DNA of 64,000 bases from Effrenium voratum (taxonomy: Eukaryota > Sar > Dinophyceae > Suessiales > Symbiodiniaceae). Of this stretch, positions 35,501-45,486 are shown one piece after another. A program made the position numbers and the translations under genes. Numbering within the stretch: the stretch's first letter is position 1; each line of letters starts with the position of its first letter. Below the pieces are notes generated by a model that saw only the letters and a list, made by a program, of their open reading frames with translations, ran no database searches and had not been told where the DNA came from. The DNA lies in the NCBI GenBank assembly GCA_963377175.1, contig CAUJNA010000591.1, positions 407,501-471,500 of the forward strand. The letters run 5' to 3'.

Positions 35501-35898
35501 ACATGAGCCGTGGTCTTCTGGGAAGCCGCCACGAAACCCTTCAGCCTCTTCGTGGGTGGTGTCTGTGCCTCCTCCAGTGGAGTAGCCCGCTCCGTGACGT
35601 CCGCATCTTCCATGTCCTTGTCCTCCTCCTCGGCGGGGCCAGGGGCACCCAAGCCGGAAGTCGGTGTGGCAAACGCCACACGGAGACGCTCCAGTGCACT
35701 GGAGAGGTCATTCATCACGTCGGTAGCCGAAGCCGACGGGGGGGACTCGGGCTCGTCCAACACCAGGCCGGCCGCCACTGCCGCCTCGCGTGTGCGAATT
35801 TCCTGGGCCTCCTGGCTGGCCCTTTCCACCTCCTCCGCGGTGAGCGTCTGGTCCTCAATCAGCTCGAAGGAGGTTGCCGAGGTTGCCGAGGAAGCCAT
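32523..35898 (-). pseudogene. Large retroelement ORF of unknown function, frameshifted
   Basis: Starts at the ATG at 35898, directly downstream of A1. The first frame runs to about 34360. A second frame continues to about 34110, and a third runs to a stop at 32523. The second switch is at a C7 run (34103-34109), where one more base would keep the frame, so it may be slippage or a sequencing error. The joined product would be about 1,100 residues. Near residue 250 there are two C-x2-C pairs (CKAC and CWVC) that could form a zinc ribbon. The C-terminal part has another pair (CRFC) near 32880. The middle is rich in charged helix-forming sequence. I recognise no family. Its place after A suggests a structural (Gag-like) or accessory role, which is inference. 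A GTG-rich extension that overlaps in another frame is ignored. Confidence 0.65.
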
Positions 35899-35939
35899 TG
35901 CTGGATCGGGGTTAGTTCGAGGGTGTTCAAACTCAAATC

Positions 35940-36061
35940 TTTTTCACACAAATTGGGTTCAAAGAACCCAGGGCAGAGCTTGAGCCAAAATGGCATGCGC
36001 CATTATGGTCAAGCATTTCAAACACAGTTCATGTTTCCACATGCGTTTCAACATTAACAAA
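35940..36061 (-). repeat. Repeat A1, 5' terminal repeat of the retroelement
   Basis: 122 bp, identical to 29356-29477 except one base (G at 35976, A at 29392). It contains a 37-bp imperfect palindrome (35978-36014) holding a spliced-leader-like piece, and a small hairpin GGGTTC-AAA-GAACCC nearer the ORF. It is the outer end of the element; flanking sequence resumes at 36062. Confidence 0.92.
35979..35994 (-). promoter_or_regulatory. Spliced-leader relic upstream of ORF1
   Basis: On the minus strand this reads GCCATTTTGGCTCAAG, identical to the last 16 nt of the conserved dinoflagellate spliced leader. It lies 80 nt upstream of the ATG at 35898, inside repeat A1. Such relics are known to arise when trans-spliced mRNA is reverse transcribed and reinserted. 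The trailing AAG could act again as a trans-splice acceptor (inference). Confidence 0.8.
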
Positions 36062-36520
36062 TTGATTCCACCCAAGTCACTTTGCAAACCACCCAAAGAG
36101 ACTAGAGCAAACGAGTGCCGTTTACCTTGTGCGGCAGCAGGGAAGTCCAATCCCATTAGCCGGCTGCTCTGGGGACTTTCAATCGCGCAACTGCCCCGCG
36201 ACAGTCTCCTTCAGCTGTTCCTCCTGATCCCGCTAGCACGGTGTCTATGTGCCTATTGGCCCCACATAAAATTCCCAAGTTTGCGTTTTTTGTTTTTAGG
36301 AAATTAAGACTCCTTCGCTGAGTGCCTCACAGATCACGGCTTTGGACTACAGAGCTCCTAGGTCACCGACTCGAAACAAGGAAGGGATGGGCCACGCAAC
36401 ATTGCAAGGACTTTGTCCCTGCTCCAAAGACTCCGGCACAAGAGACGCTTCAACCCTTGACGGACACCCATGGCACCCACTTTCTATCACCAATTTTCGC
36501 CCCTAGCTGTTTTTGTTTAA

Positions 36521-36636
36521 CTAGGTCCTCCGAGAGGTTAGTAGAAGGGTACCAACTTTGTTCTGTAGTCTAATTTAGTAGGGGAACCCTCCTAACCAAA
36601 AAACGGGTGAGAAAGGCACCTAGCTGGGGGACCTAG
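36521..36636 (+). mobile_element. Inverted-repeat element family 1, copy 4
   Basis: 116 bp, CTAGGTCCTCCGAGAG to GGGGGACCTAG. It lies 9 nt inside the intron from the donor of GST exon 2. Confidence 0.85.
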
Positions 36637-36645
36637 ACACGTTAC

Positions 36646-36722
36646 AGGCTCGGAGCTGCCCGGTTTGGCAGCCAGGGCTGCCTTCTTCACCTCAAGCGGC
36701 AGCTGCTTCTTGGTGTAGCCGC
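36646..36722 (-). CDS. GST exon 2 (loop after first helix)
   Basis: 77 nt, acceptor CCGTCAG|G, donor |GTAACG. Joins in phase to both neighbours, giving LDRGYTKKQLPLEVKKAA and so on. This lysine-rich loop is longer than in typical GSTs. An inverted-repeat element (36521-36636) starts 9 nt beyond the donor. Confidence 0.6.
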
Positions 36723-36770
36723 CTGACGGATGCTGAATCCATGTGGGAAACAAATTGGAAACCCATACCT

Positions 36771-36903
36771 CGGCTTCTTTCTGCTCCCCTGCTAAAGGTG
36801 AATAACTTTTAGTGGTTTACTGGAAAACCCCTGCGAAAAGTTTAACTTTTAGTGGTTTAATTCGGAAAAACCCCACTAGCTGGCAACAAAATCGCACCAA
36901 AGA
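36771..36903 (+). repeat. Interspersed family 2, copy with internal duplication
   Basis: The AACTTTTAGTGGTTTA block occurs twice (about 36794 and 36845). Lies about 47 nt upstream of the acceptor of GST exon 2. Confidence 0.75.
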
Positions 36904-38507
36904 TCTGCACAACCAAGGGAAGCCAGCCGCGCCATTTTGGTAGGAGAAACTGGCACTCCGCCGCGTATCTTAGGGCGCCCAGATCTGAAAAATGAGCTTG
37001 TTGTACCCCCCCCCAACCCCCCGCTCCAGTCTGCGAGCGCCAAAAGGCCACAGCAAATGAGCCCTTGGTATTAACATCTTCTCCTGAGTTTATCCCGGGA
37101 CGAACCCCTCCAATGAACCCCTCAACGCACACCCAGGGGTCAATGAGAATAGGACTCGAATCCGTACAAGGGGGGTTGCTGACACCAATCCTAGCAACTC
37201 ACGTCTTATTGCCAGCTACCGAGCTACTCAGTTGCGCATGTTCTCTCATATGGGGCGCGTCTCAACATAGGGGAACCACAAAATGATTGGCTTCTTTTTG
37301 GCTTCCTTTGAAGCAAGCCAAACCAGTGCCCTCAAAACAACTCACGCTCATATTGGGCTAATGGCTCATGGCAAAGCTTCTCAGCTTGGGCGTCCCCGCA
37401 CAAAATGCAAAATGCGGAACGCCAAACGGGCTTATACTGCCCCTGTGGCATCTGGGGGATCTTAAGGAAAAAAGAAAAAGAAAAAAACAGCTGCCCATTG
37501 TGGCCTTAAGAGGTATTTCCTCCTTCTTGCTTGTAGGGGTCTTGTCGGTTTATTAGACATGGCTATACTGTGTGTTTCACACGTGGTGATGACCATACAC
37601 TACTACGCCCCCATGGTAGTCACCGCTGCTGCCGCTGCTTAACAGCAAACAAAACCATTGGTTTCACCACACGCATGGAACATTCCTGTCCGGGAGACCG
37701 GCCAACTTTCAGGAATGAAACAAGTTGCTGAACTCAAGTCCCTCGGATAAGGCAAAGAAAGCGTCAGCGCCACATGCCTATAGTCTCAACAGAGTCCACC
37801 GAAAGCCTAAGACAGCACGAAACGCCTTGGGCGACCGGAAGTATAGACTGTGCCTCATGGCTTCGTCGCAAAGGCGAGTCTCTCCCATTTGTTTCCCGTG
37901 GTTCTGCAAACTTGTGTGTTTGGCTTGAGGCTTTCCCTTGACCCCGCATGCATGTCAGATCTTCGGTCCTGGCAGCCGAGGGTCTACCTCATAAGGGTTG
38001 ATCTCGACATACCTTCGCTCGATGCATCCACTTTCACGCCGACATACCCAGTTAAAAGTAAAGACTTACGGTGCTTTTGTTGCCGCTTTCAAGCAAATCA
38101 CCCCCGGGCACTTTCAAACGTCAATTGTGTGCGCCTCTCTATGGGAGGGGGGGGGGGGTTCCCTACCCCCCAACCCACTTCCTCCCAGGCTGGGGTATAC
38201 AACCACCATAAGCGTGCGACAAGAACTACATAGTAGCAGCATGTGGCATCAGTGCTTTTTGCATATCGAAGAAATATGCGCGCCCAGTCCCTGAAAGGTG
38301 GTGGTTGTGTACCTTTATGGCGGTAGCACTTTGGGTCTATGTCAGGGAAAACATGGCCATGTCCTTGTGTCAACAGGAAATCTGCGATCAAACCTGGCAC
38401 TATTCAAAATGGTGGACCATTCCGGGTGGTTGGTTTCCGTTTGGCGTTCCTTTCAACACCCAGGTCGATACGTGCTGCTTTTTTGCAGTGGCTCCAACAC
38501 AAAAACA

Positions 38508-38602
38508 AGTCTCACCCCCCCACCCCCCCCACCCCCCAACCCCGCCCCTCCACCACTCCCACCCCCCCCACCCCCCCACCCCGCCCCCCCACCCCCAAAT
38601 AA
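38508..38602. repeat. C-rich CCCCCCACC repeat
   Basis: About 95 bp of CCCCCCACC-type units directly downstream of the GST active-site exon. Confidence 0.9.
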
Positions 38603-38657
38603 AAAGAAAAGGCGAGGCTTTCCCGAATTTTCGGCCCCTCCCTTTCCCCGCTGGTGC

Positions 38658-38794
38658 GATCAAGTTGCAAGTAGTCCATGCCCTTCTCTTCCAGCGCGAT
38701 CCAGGCGCGCTGTGCGAATGGACAGAACCAGGAGGTGTACAGCTTCAGAGGATGGTCCTCCGAAGGCAAGCCAGAACCTCCCAACGTGCATACC
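38658..38794 (-). CDS. GST exon with active-site Cys (thioredoxin-fold start)
   Basis: Encodes PLKLYTSWFCPFAQRAWIAL then EEKGMDYLQLD. This is the first beta strand and helix of an omega-like GST, with catalytic Cys in FCPFAQR. The donor is GC at 38657 (gat c|gcaccag), in phase with the next exon. The 5' boundary is uncertain; AG|G sites lie at 38803 and 38794. The 11-mer ATCGCACCAGC occurs at both edges of this exon, an odd direct repeat. Confidence 0.75.
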
Positions 38795-39608
38795 CTGCTC
38801 GTCCTGCTGGTGCGATAGGTAAAAAAATGGAATTGGAATGACCCCCAGATAAACCATCCAACTGGTGGTTTCCTGCAAAAGAGACCCCTAGGTTCAGTCC
38901 CACATTCCCTACTGAGCACCAGCAAGATGATTAGGCTCGACTTCAACACAAACATACCAAAACATAGATTCATGGTGTCCTCCTGACGCTCGCTAAAGCG
39001 CAGCTAGTGGATCCCACAAACCGAGTTTCTGCGCTGCAGCACGAAGAGATATTTAGAACCCACTGCTCCGCGAACAGGGAAAAACCACATGCGCATCTAA
39101 ACAACCACATTGGTTGCCCTTTGGCTTCCCTTTTCCCAGAAAGGAACCTTGACCTATAGGACTCGGCGTGACGAGGTTCTGGAATTTTCTATCGGCACGC
39201 TACCCCCCAAATGGTTTTCTTTTGGTCGGGTGGAAAAGGTCAGCATTTGAATGGCCAAAGTGTATCCAAGAAGTTCTCGAGTAGCGTTTCAGGTATCAAT
39301 TTTTTTTTAAAAAAAAAAACAACCTGTATGGGGTTCTCTTTGGCTTCACTTTCCACCCCGCCCCATCGCACACATCCCCTGGTGCGTGTTCTGTCAGAAT
39401 CCAGCGGCAAAGGCGAAAGCCAGCATGGGTGTGTTGAATAACCCTTTCTGTGATACCAAAGAGGGCTTCCCATCCAACTCGTATAAGCGAACCCCACATT
39501 GTACTTAAGGCTGCCACAAAAAACACTAACTCTCTTGGGTTCTTCACCATAAACACAAACCCCACAACTTTTTGCGGGTGGTCTTCCAGCTCGGCTCGCT
39601 TCCCTCAC

Positions 39609-39722
39609 GTTCGCGCGCGGCCGCTGACCGCCGGCCTTGGCGCTGCGCAGGGCGATGGTGCGCTCGCCGTGCGCCTCCCGCCAGCTGGGGACCCAAAGCT
39701 CGTCCCGCCAGCCCTGCGCCGC
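39609..39722 (-). CDS. Unassigned exon (38 codons)
   Basis: Acceptor CTCGCAG|G, donor |GTGAGG, 114 nt, symmetric phase 0. Encodes AAQGWRDELWVPSWREAHGE and more, with high GC typical of exons here. It lies between the LPMO-like stop and the GST active-site exon and could be a 5' exon of the GST gene, but no phase-compatible join was found. Confidence 0.45.
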
Positions 39723-40496
39723 CTGCGAGGTGAAGCCCAGAGTCCACGGCCCGATTTTGATTTGGTTTTTGGGTTTTCTTATGTTTGTTTGGTTTCTTGT
39801 GTTTTTGTTGTTGATTTCTTTTTTTTCTTGGTTTCTTGGCTGTTTTTTTTTTTGTTTTTTTTTGGGGGGGGGGTTCAACATCACCTTTTGTGCCCAAAGT
39901 GAGTTTCCTTGAAGTGAGGCGATGTTTGGAGCATATGTAGGGACTTGAGTGAAGGGCACTAAAGGAAGGGGAAGGAACTAAAGCTGAATAACTCCCATGA
40001 GGCTTGAAGTTTGGCCAGAAGAGAAGGCAAGGGCTGACCAACTCCTCACATGTTGCCCCTATCATGACTGAAGTTGGCTAAAGTATAGCCCACGCCTCCA
40101 GTCTGATATTAGTATGCCTAACATCTTGTCTTCCAGAAAGACATTAGAAATCCCAACTTGCAGTTGCTTAATTGCGTGTGTTGAAGTGCTTGCATGGTGC
40201 TTGGAAAACCAGCGTAGAAATTGTGGATGATGTCATGTTGCGTTATCGAGTCTGGACCTTCTAAAATCAAAAGGTATTCACTTGTAGCAAAGTGGGATTC
40301 CCAATCTTATGACTCGCTCGCTTTAGATGGTTCGGGGGACTCACAAAGGCAACCTAAACAAGCAACCCAGGCCATGAGACGGTGAGTTGGAAAGGGAAAG
40401 TCCTGCCACCGATGGCGAAACTCATAAAGCGCCGCTGGAAAGCCTCTAAAGCACAATGTGAGGGCTAAGCCGCTGTAGCTGTGATGCAACCGTTCA

Positions 40497-40608
40497 CTCA
40501 GTTGCTCAAAGGACCCAGAACAAAAAGGTTAACCTTTTGGCACCTCTACTAAAAATGGACCAAAATTGGAAAACCAAAAGGTCAACAGGTCGGCTTTGGA
40601 CAACTGAG
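40497..40608. mobile_element. Inverted-repeat element family 5, copy 1 (TSD GTTCA)
   Basis: 112 bp with inverted ends CTCAGTTGCTCAAAG / CTTTGGACAACTGAG, flanked by the perfect 5-bp direct repeat GTTCA. The core has AAAAATGGACCAAAATTGGA. A non-autonomous DNA transposon (MITE). Confidence 0.88.
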
Positions 40609-41034
40609 GTTCAGTTATGAGGGTACGGCGGCCTTGGTGGTTGTGAGAACCCTTGTGAAACCGCGTGATTCCCACATGTCCCTCCCAACTCCCAACTGAG
40701 CCATACACCGTCAATTTTGGCAAAGCCTGTCAACACGCGCCGGCCATTTTCTCTGCGCCCAGAAAGCGATTCAGCTGCAGCAGGCTGGAGCAAACCGGAT
40801 TTCAAGGCAACCCCCAAAGTACCAGGCCAGGTCTTTTGACCATCCGACCCAAGGTGTCAGTTTGCAAACCACCTGGCCTCTGGCCGGGGCCGCTCAGGCG
40901 AACCCATGCGTCCTATGCAAAACAAATGAGCAGAAACGTTCAGCTATGCTTTGTTTGTTTCTTTTCGGGCGCCTTGGCCATACCAAAGTGGGCCAAGGGC
41001 TGCCACAAAACCGTATTATGTCCGGCTGATCTAA

Positions 41035-41188
41035 TCAGAGCGAACAAGGGGAAAGCTCAGTGCTGGGTGGTGCGCGTTCCAGCTCGCGCGCGCTCTCCGC
41101 GGGAGCTCGGCGCATGTAGGAAATGAGAAGCCCCCCCGCGAGTAGCACCGCGCCGCCCGCCAGCAAGAGCTTCGTCAGGAGAGGCCAG
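41035..41188 (-). CDS. LPMO-like exon 13 (membrane anchor, stop)
   Basis: Acceptor CTGCAG|C. Encodes WPLLTKLLLAGGAVLLAGGL then LISYMRR, a single transmembrane helix followed by basic residues, and ends at TGA 41037-41035. The total coding length becomes divisible by three. Confidence 0.6.
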
Positions 41189-42038
41189 CTGCAGGGGTCG
41201 AGTGGCAGCTTTTTCATGGGATTGGTGAGGATAGGTGCTACCTTCCCTATTTGGCTTCAAAGCTGGGGTTCAAATCCAACCAAGGGTGACCTGAAGTGAT
41301 TGACTTCATGGATCCTTTGGGGAAAAAACAGCGTTGGGGAAGCCTGCTCGCTGAAGAGGTGGTGTCAAATCTTGCTGGTTGTTTGTTGGGGAAAATGGTT
41401 TAGGAGGCCTCCCAGACATTGCCCTGGCTGCGAACTTGTGGCAGCGGCAACCTCAAACTTAAAATCCCTTTGAACACGCACCAAACAAGAGTCCCCGGTA
41501 AACAGGTACTCGTGAAAAGAAGCCTCCGACCTTTTGTCTCCACCGACCTTCTTTCAGGTTTCATGTTAGGGCATCCCAGTTGCTCAGCCCTGGAGCCCTT
41601 TTGAACAAAATGATTCGAAGGGTGGATTCCCAATGTTAAAATCACGTCAGCGTCTAAAGTCATCAGTTCTCTATATCGGATGGATGAGTGAATGCGTGCA
41701 CCGGAGCTGGGCCCATCTGGTGTACTCCGGAAATCACATATTCTGCTTTATATACAGTCTACCCAAAGTTGTCAAAACAAGATTTGGAGGAGACACCCAC
41801 TACCCCCCACCTCCTTCCCAAAAACAAAGCTGACACTTGATTCCACTGAACTGAGGTTTTGAACCCCCCCTCCCCCTCCAAAAAACAAAGCTAAACCGCT
41901 TTGCTCCACTGAGAATTCGTGGGGTGGTCGTGAGCCCTCCCCAACCCTCCTTCCGCCCCAAAACAAACGCTGAAAGTCCTTAGGACCCTTCCCCCCCCCT
42001 TCTTCCCCACCCCCCCAGCTTCCCCAGGCATCCATCCG

Positions 42039-42146
42039 CTAGGTCCTCCAGATTTGAGAGCTTAGAATGTACCAACTTTTCTCTGTAGTCTATTTTAGTA
42101 GGGGAACCCTCCCAACCAAAGGGTTACAGGGCACTGGGGGACCTCG
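42039..42146 (+). mobile_element. Inverted-repeat element family 1, copy 5
   Basis: 108 bp, CTAGGTCCTCCAG to GGGGGACCTCG. TCCG flanks both sides. It is in the LPMO-like intron between exons 12 and 13. Confidence 0.82.
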
Positions 42147-42187
42147 TCCGCATGTCCAAATCCCCCAAAAAAGAATAAACCATCTTC

Positions 42188-42282
42188 CACTGATAATTGT
42201 GAGCCCCTTCCCCCCCCCTTTCCACCCCCCCCTTCCGCCTCCCCCCCCCCCCTCCCCCCCCCCCCCCCCCCATCCATCCGCA
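42188..42282. repeat. Poly-C tract
   Basis: Nearly uninterrupted C, 45 bp from LPMO-like exon 12. Confidence 0.92.
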
Positions 42283-42327
42283 TCTGCGCCTCGCCTGGGC
42301 GCGGCTGCGGCGGTGCCCCGCACGCGC

Positions 42328-42425
42328 ACCTCGCAGCCCTCAGCCCAGCAGCGGCTGCACCCGGGGGACCAGGGAGGGCTCAGCGGGTCCCCCGCCAGGT
42401 ACTCCCCCGGGCCCCCGCCCGGGCC
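42328..42425 (-). CDS. LPMO-like exon 12
   Basis: 98 nt, acceptor TTTCAG|G, donor taken as GC. Encodes GEYLAGDPLSPPWSPGCSRC then WAEGCEV. Phase agrees with exons 11 and 13. GC-rich against a poly-C background. Confidence 0.6.
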
Positions 42426-43291
42426 CTGAAATCCGAGGGGAAAAAAGAAACGCGGGGTGTTGAGTCAAACTGGGGGTGTTGGTTTAACATGAGGTTCTGA
42501 GAATCTCGGGCTTGATCTTCCTTTTCCATTCGTTTCAACCATCGTTCTTATCAAAAAACAGCTTCGCCAGATTTTTTGGGTGGCTGTTAGAAAGAAGTGG
42601 AAAGGATGGGGAAGGTACCCCTAGAAAAAAAAAGGAAAACAACAATCGCGTGGTGTTGAGTCTAAATGAGGTTGGTTTTGGTTTAACATGGGGTTGGATT
42701 TAGTGGGGCTGGGTGAATTTGGGTCGGATTTGTTGGTTTTTGTGGATTCGTGGCTGGTGGGTTTTGTTCGAATTGTGGGCTCTGTGGTTATGGCCATTCC
42801 TCAAGGAATATCTAGGCCTGCGGACCCTCCATGCATCCATCCGTGTTCCGCCATTTCCAGGCTGGGAGGGACACCGCAAGTCGACCCGCATCCAAAGCTG
42901 TGGTAATCTTCAATTTATAGGCGTAATAAGTAGGTTATCGCCAACACTGAGAGAATTGGAACGAGTCCTTGCACCACAGTTCTATCTTGGACATCTTTGA
43001 GTTGACCTTCTTTGCTTGGAGGTTTTCCGAATGTGGCCCTGAATCTTAACATGTGTTTTTGGTTGTGGGCAAAGGCCAAGTTAAGTCACCCAACCCATTC
43101 GGGTTATTCCGGGGGACCATAAGATTCAGAGGTGGTTCTTTAAAGCACACTATCTCAGTCAGGTTCCCTTCGTCAACGCGGGAGGGTATATCAAATCCGA
43201 GAAAAACAAATCAACCAATCAACCCATCAAAAAAACATCTACCCAAACACACATGACAACCCCGCGAAAATCCACCGAGCCGACCGCTCAC

Positions 43292-43454
43292 CCGAAAAGT
43301 CGTGGTCGCCTCATGGCCCAGGCATTGGATGGGCTTGGCGCGGGGGGTCCACCAGTCCCGTCCACTCCACCAGCGCAAAGGCTGCCAGCACTGCGCGCAG
43401 GACCCGCTCTTGTCCTCCAAACCTCGGAATAACGGAGAGCCACTTGCCATGTGA
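43292..43454 (-). CDS. LPMO-like exon 11 (Cys/Trp-rich linker)
   Basis: 163 nt in the frame giving SCAQCWQPLRWWSGRDWW and so on, donor |GTGAGC. The frame-compatible acceptor is the terminal CCTAG of an adjacent inverted-repeat element (43455-43582). An alternative AG|G at 43430 would use another frame, so the boundary is tentative. Confidence 0.5.
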
Positions 43455-43582
43455 CTAGGTCAACTCCAGATTTGAGAGGAATGAATAAGTTGGTACCAAC
43501 TGTTTTCCGGTTTTGTCTATTTTAGTAGGGGAACCCTCCCAACCAAAAAAGGGCAGAGAAAGGGCACCACTGGGGGACCTAG
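43455..43582 (+). mobile_element. Inverted-repeat element family 1, copy 6
   Basis: 128 bp, CTAGGTCAACTCCAG to TGGGGGACCTAG. On the minus strand its terminal CCTAG is the frame-compatible acceptor of LPMO-like exon 11. Confidence 0.85.
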
Positions 43583-45486
43583 GCGAGTCATATTCAAAAA
43601 CAGGGGTTGAAATATGTTAATCCGGGGAGTATCCCTTACCAACCTTCCTCTGCCCGGGTGTTGATTGTGGCTCATGTGATCTGCTTCTGCAGGCAAGGCT
43701 TAAACCTGTTGTTTGCACGTGAGTTTTTTGTTGAGCGCGGTTTGAAGAATGTTTGTCCAAATGATATCTGCTTTGTGAAGGAAATTATGATTGGAAGGGG
43801 CATCCGGTGTAAACAAGAAAGGAAATACAACAATATCTAATCTAATTCAAACTTACAACTTAGATAACACTTCCTTGCCTATATATATATAACTGTACAA
43901 TCCAAGTTCAGTTTAGACAAAAACAAAATGACAAGACAATAATCCCATTTACTTCATTGAAATTACATCGAATGTCCTTTCTACAATCAGATTTCCCCAT
44001 GACCGGACAAGACCGTTGTGAGTGCTGATCTGTCTTCTTTAAGGATGGGGCAGGGGGGGGACCTCTTTTTGGCATGGTTTGAAAGGCAAACCAACAGGAA
44101 ACCGTTGCCATTTCAGGGTGGGCTTCGGGTTGGCTTAGGGTGTAGGCTGGGTTTAGGGCCTTCAATATGGACATCGCCTCCACAAGGCAAGAAGCTTTTT
44201 GGGAAACTTCCATTTTGAGAGCGCAAGATCCATCCGGACCCGGGTGACAAAGAATTGAAGCCACTTCTTTTGGAGTTGGCCATTTTAAGTCGGGCACCCG
44301 GGCACCAAACCTAACCCAACTAAAACAAAAAGATGCAAAACCGGGAAACAAACAGAACAACAATTTCGGAAAACAATGCTTTTGCAGTGTGTAGACTTTG
44401 TGTGACCAACCTGCCAACTAGGCGACCCGCCCCTCGCTCTCGGGATGAACAACGCAAAGGACATTCGACTTAATCGACTTCTACTTAGGGAAAACGAATT
44501 CGTAAAACATAGTACAACAAGTTGAAAACAATACTTATTGACACTGACTTTAGAAACGCACTTGGAAATGCAAAATAGAACATAGAACAGGAACGCTGAA
44601 TCAAGGTGTATCTACATTGGCCGTGATCTTATTTAAACCGCCTTTGGGCGTCCCATTTGGGGGAAAACAGAAGCAACTCCTTCAGAAGTTCAGGGTACCC
44701 TCCACCAAGCTCAGTGTCAAAGACCATATGCTTACCACCCAAAGGAGAAATATCGGGTGTACTCTCCAGGGTCAGAATGTTGCGTTGGTGAGGGCTATGC
44801 TGCGTCTTCTTGAGTCCTTGCAATGGTGGTGTAAATTGCGCAAAGCCCCTGGCAAAAAGGTTGTGTTGACCGTGGCACATCTGAGGGCGGGGGGAGCAGA
44901 GGGGCCAACCTGTTTTGAAGGCTGAGGTCCCAAATGTCGACCCCCTGCGTGCACTCATTACTTCAGAGGTTCCAAGCTCATACTCAAGGTGGTGATTGTG
45001 TGACTAGCTGCACAAGTGCAAAGAACCACAGCACCTTCACCAACTGGTTCTAATGAAGCTCACCTCAACATGCATGGCAAACAAGGGGACCTTTTCAAGG
45101 AAATTTGCTGGCTCTCCGGCAAAACCACGCTGATTTCGCGCACCAGGGCGGCAAGCACCGCTGGGATCACAATTCCTCTCGTGGGCTCCCGATTCTACCG
45201 GGAATGAGCAAGCCCGGCCTGAAAATCCAAGCTGCTTGAAGCTTCACACATAGCTCACACCCAACAAATGTGGCCATGTTTTACCACCTCTTGGATCGGA
45301 GAACTGGGTCCGGAATCCATATTCAGGACACCGCAGGGTAGAATGTTGGTCCCTCATCCGAAACCACGGGAAACCGGTCGCCCATTGTCTACGCTTGTGG
45401 TGTTGGTCATCTCTTAGGCGGAGACTTCTTGGAGGGAGGGTACCTCTAAGGGCCCAAGAACCGTCTAAGGAGGTAACACTCCAGGC

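Larger units (their letters stand above)
24426..35649 (-). repeat. Dispersed 15-nt motif GGTGCC-NNN-GGCCCC inside the element
   Basis: Minus-strand copies at 35649-35635, 34989-34975, 33161-33147, 31005-30991, 29775-29761 (one base varies in each arm), 28003-27989, 25772-25758 and 24440-24426, plus a degenerate one at about 34117-34104. Each can form a 5-of-6-bp stem with a 3-nt loop. All eight clear copies can be read as Gly-Ala-x-Gly-Pro in the coding frame or its likely continuation. They fall at linker regions of the proteins. Confidence 0.75.
24229..36061 (-). mobile_element. Tyrosine-recombinase retroelement with split direct repeats (Ngaro/PAT-like, bipartite)
   Basis: An 11.8 kb element bounded by split direct repeats. 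Read on the minus strand the order is A1 (36061-35940), unknown ORF, YR, B1 (29656-29476) joined to A2 (29477-29356), Gag-like ORF, methyltransferase-like domain, RT, RNase H, B2 (24413-24229). The A copies are both 122 bp with one mismatch. The B copies are 181 and 185 bp and differ by a 4-bp duplication. A1...B1A2...B2 is the known hallmark of Ngaro/PAT-type YR retroelements, which integrate as circles without an integrase. In known members the A2-B2 segment is short; here it is 5 kb and carries the RT. It could therefore be one bipartite element or two sister elements in tandem. It lies in an intron of the GST gene, in the same orientation. Frameshifts and stops suggest an inactive copy. 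The coding assignments below are from motifs seen in the translation. Confidence 0.85.

Noticed and set aside
40497..40608. Family 5 copy as an introner
   Set aside because: No GT or GC at the required junction and no open frame across it; kept as an ordinary MITE.
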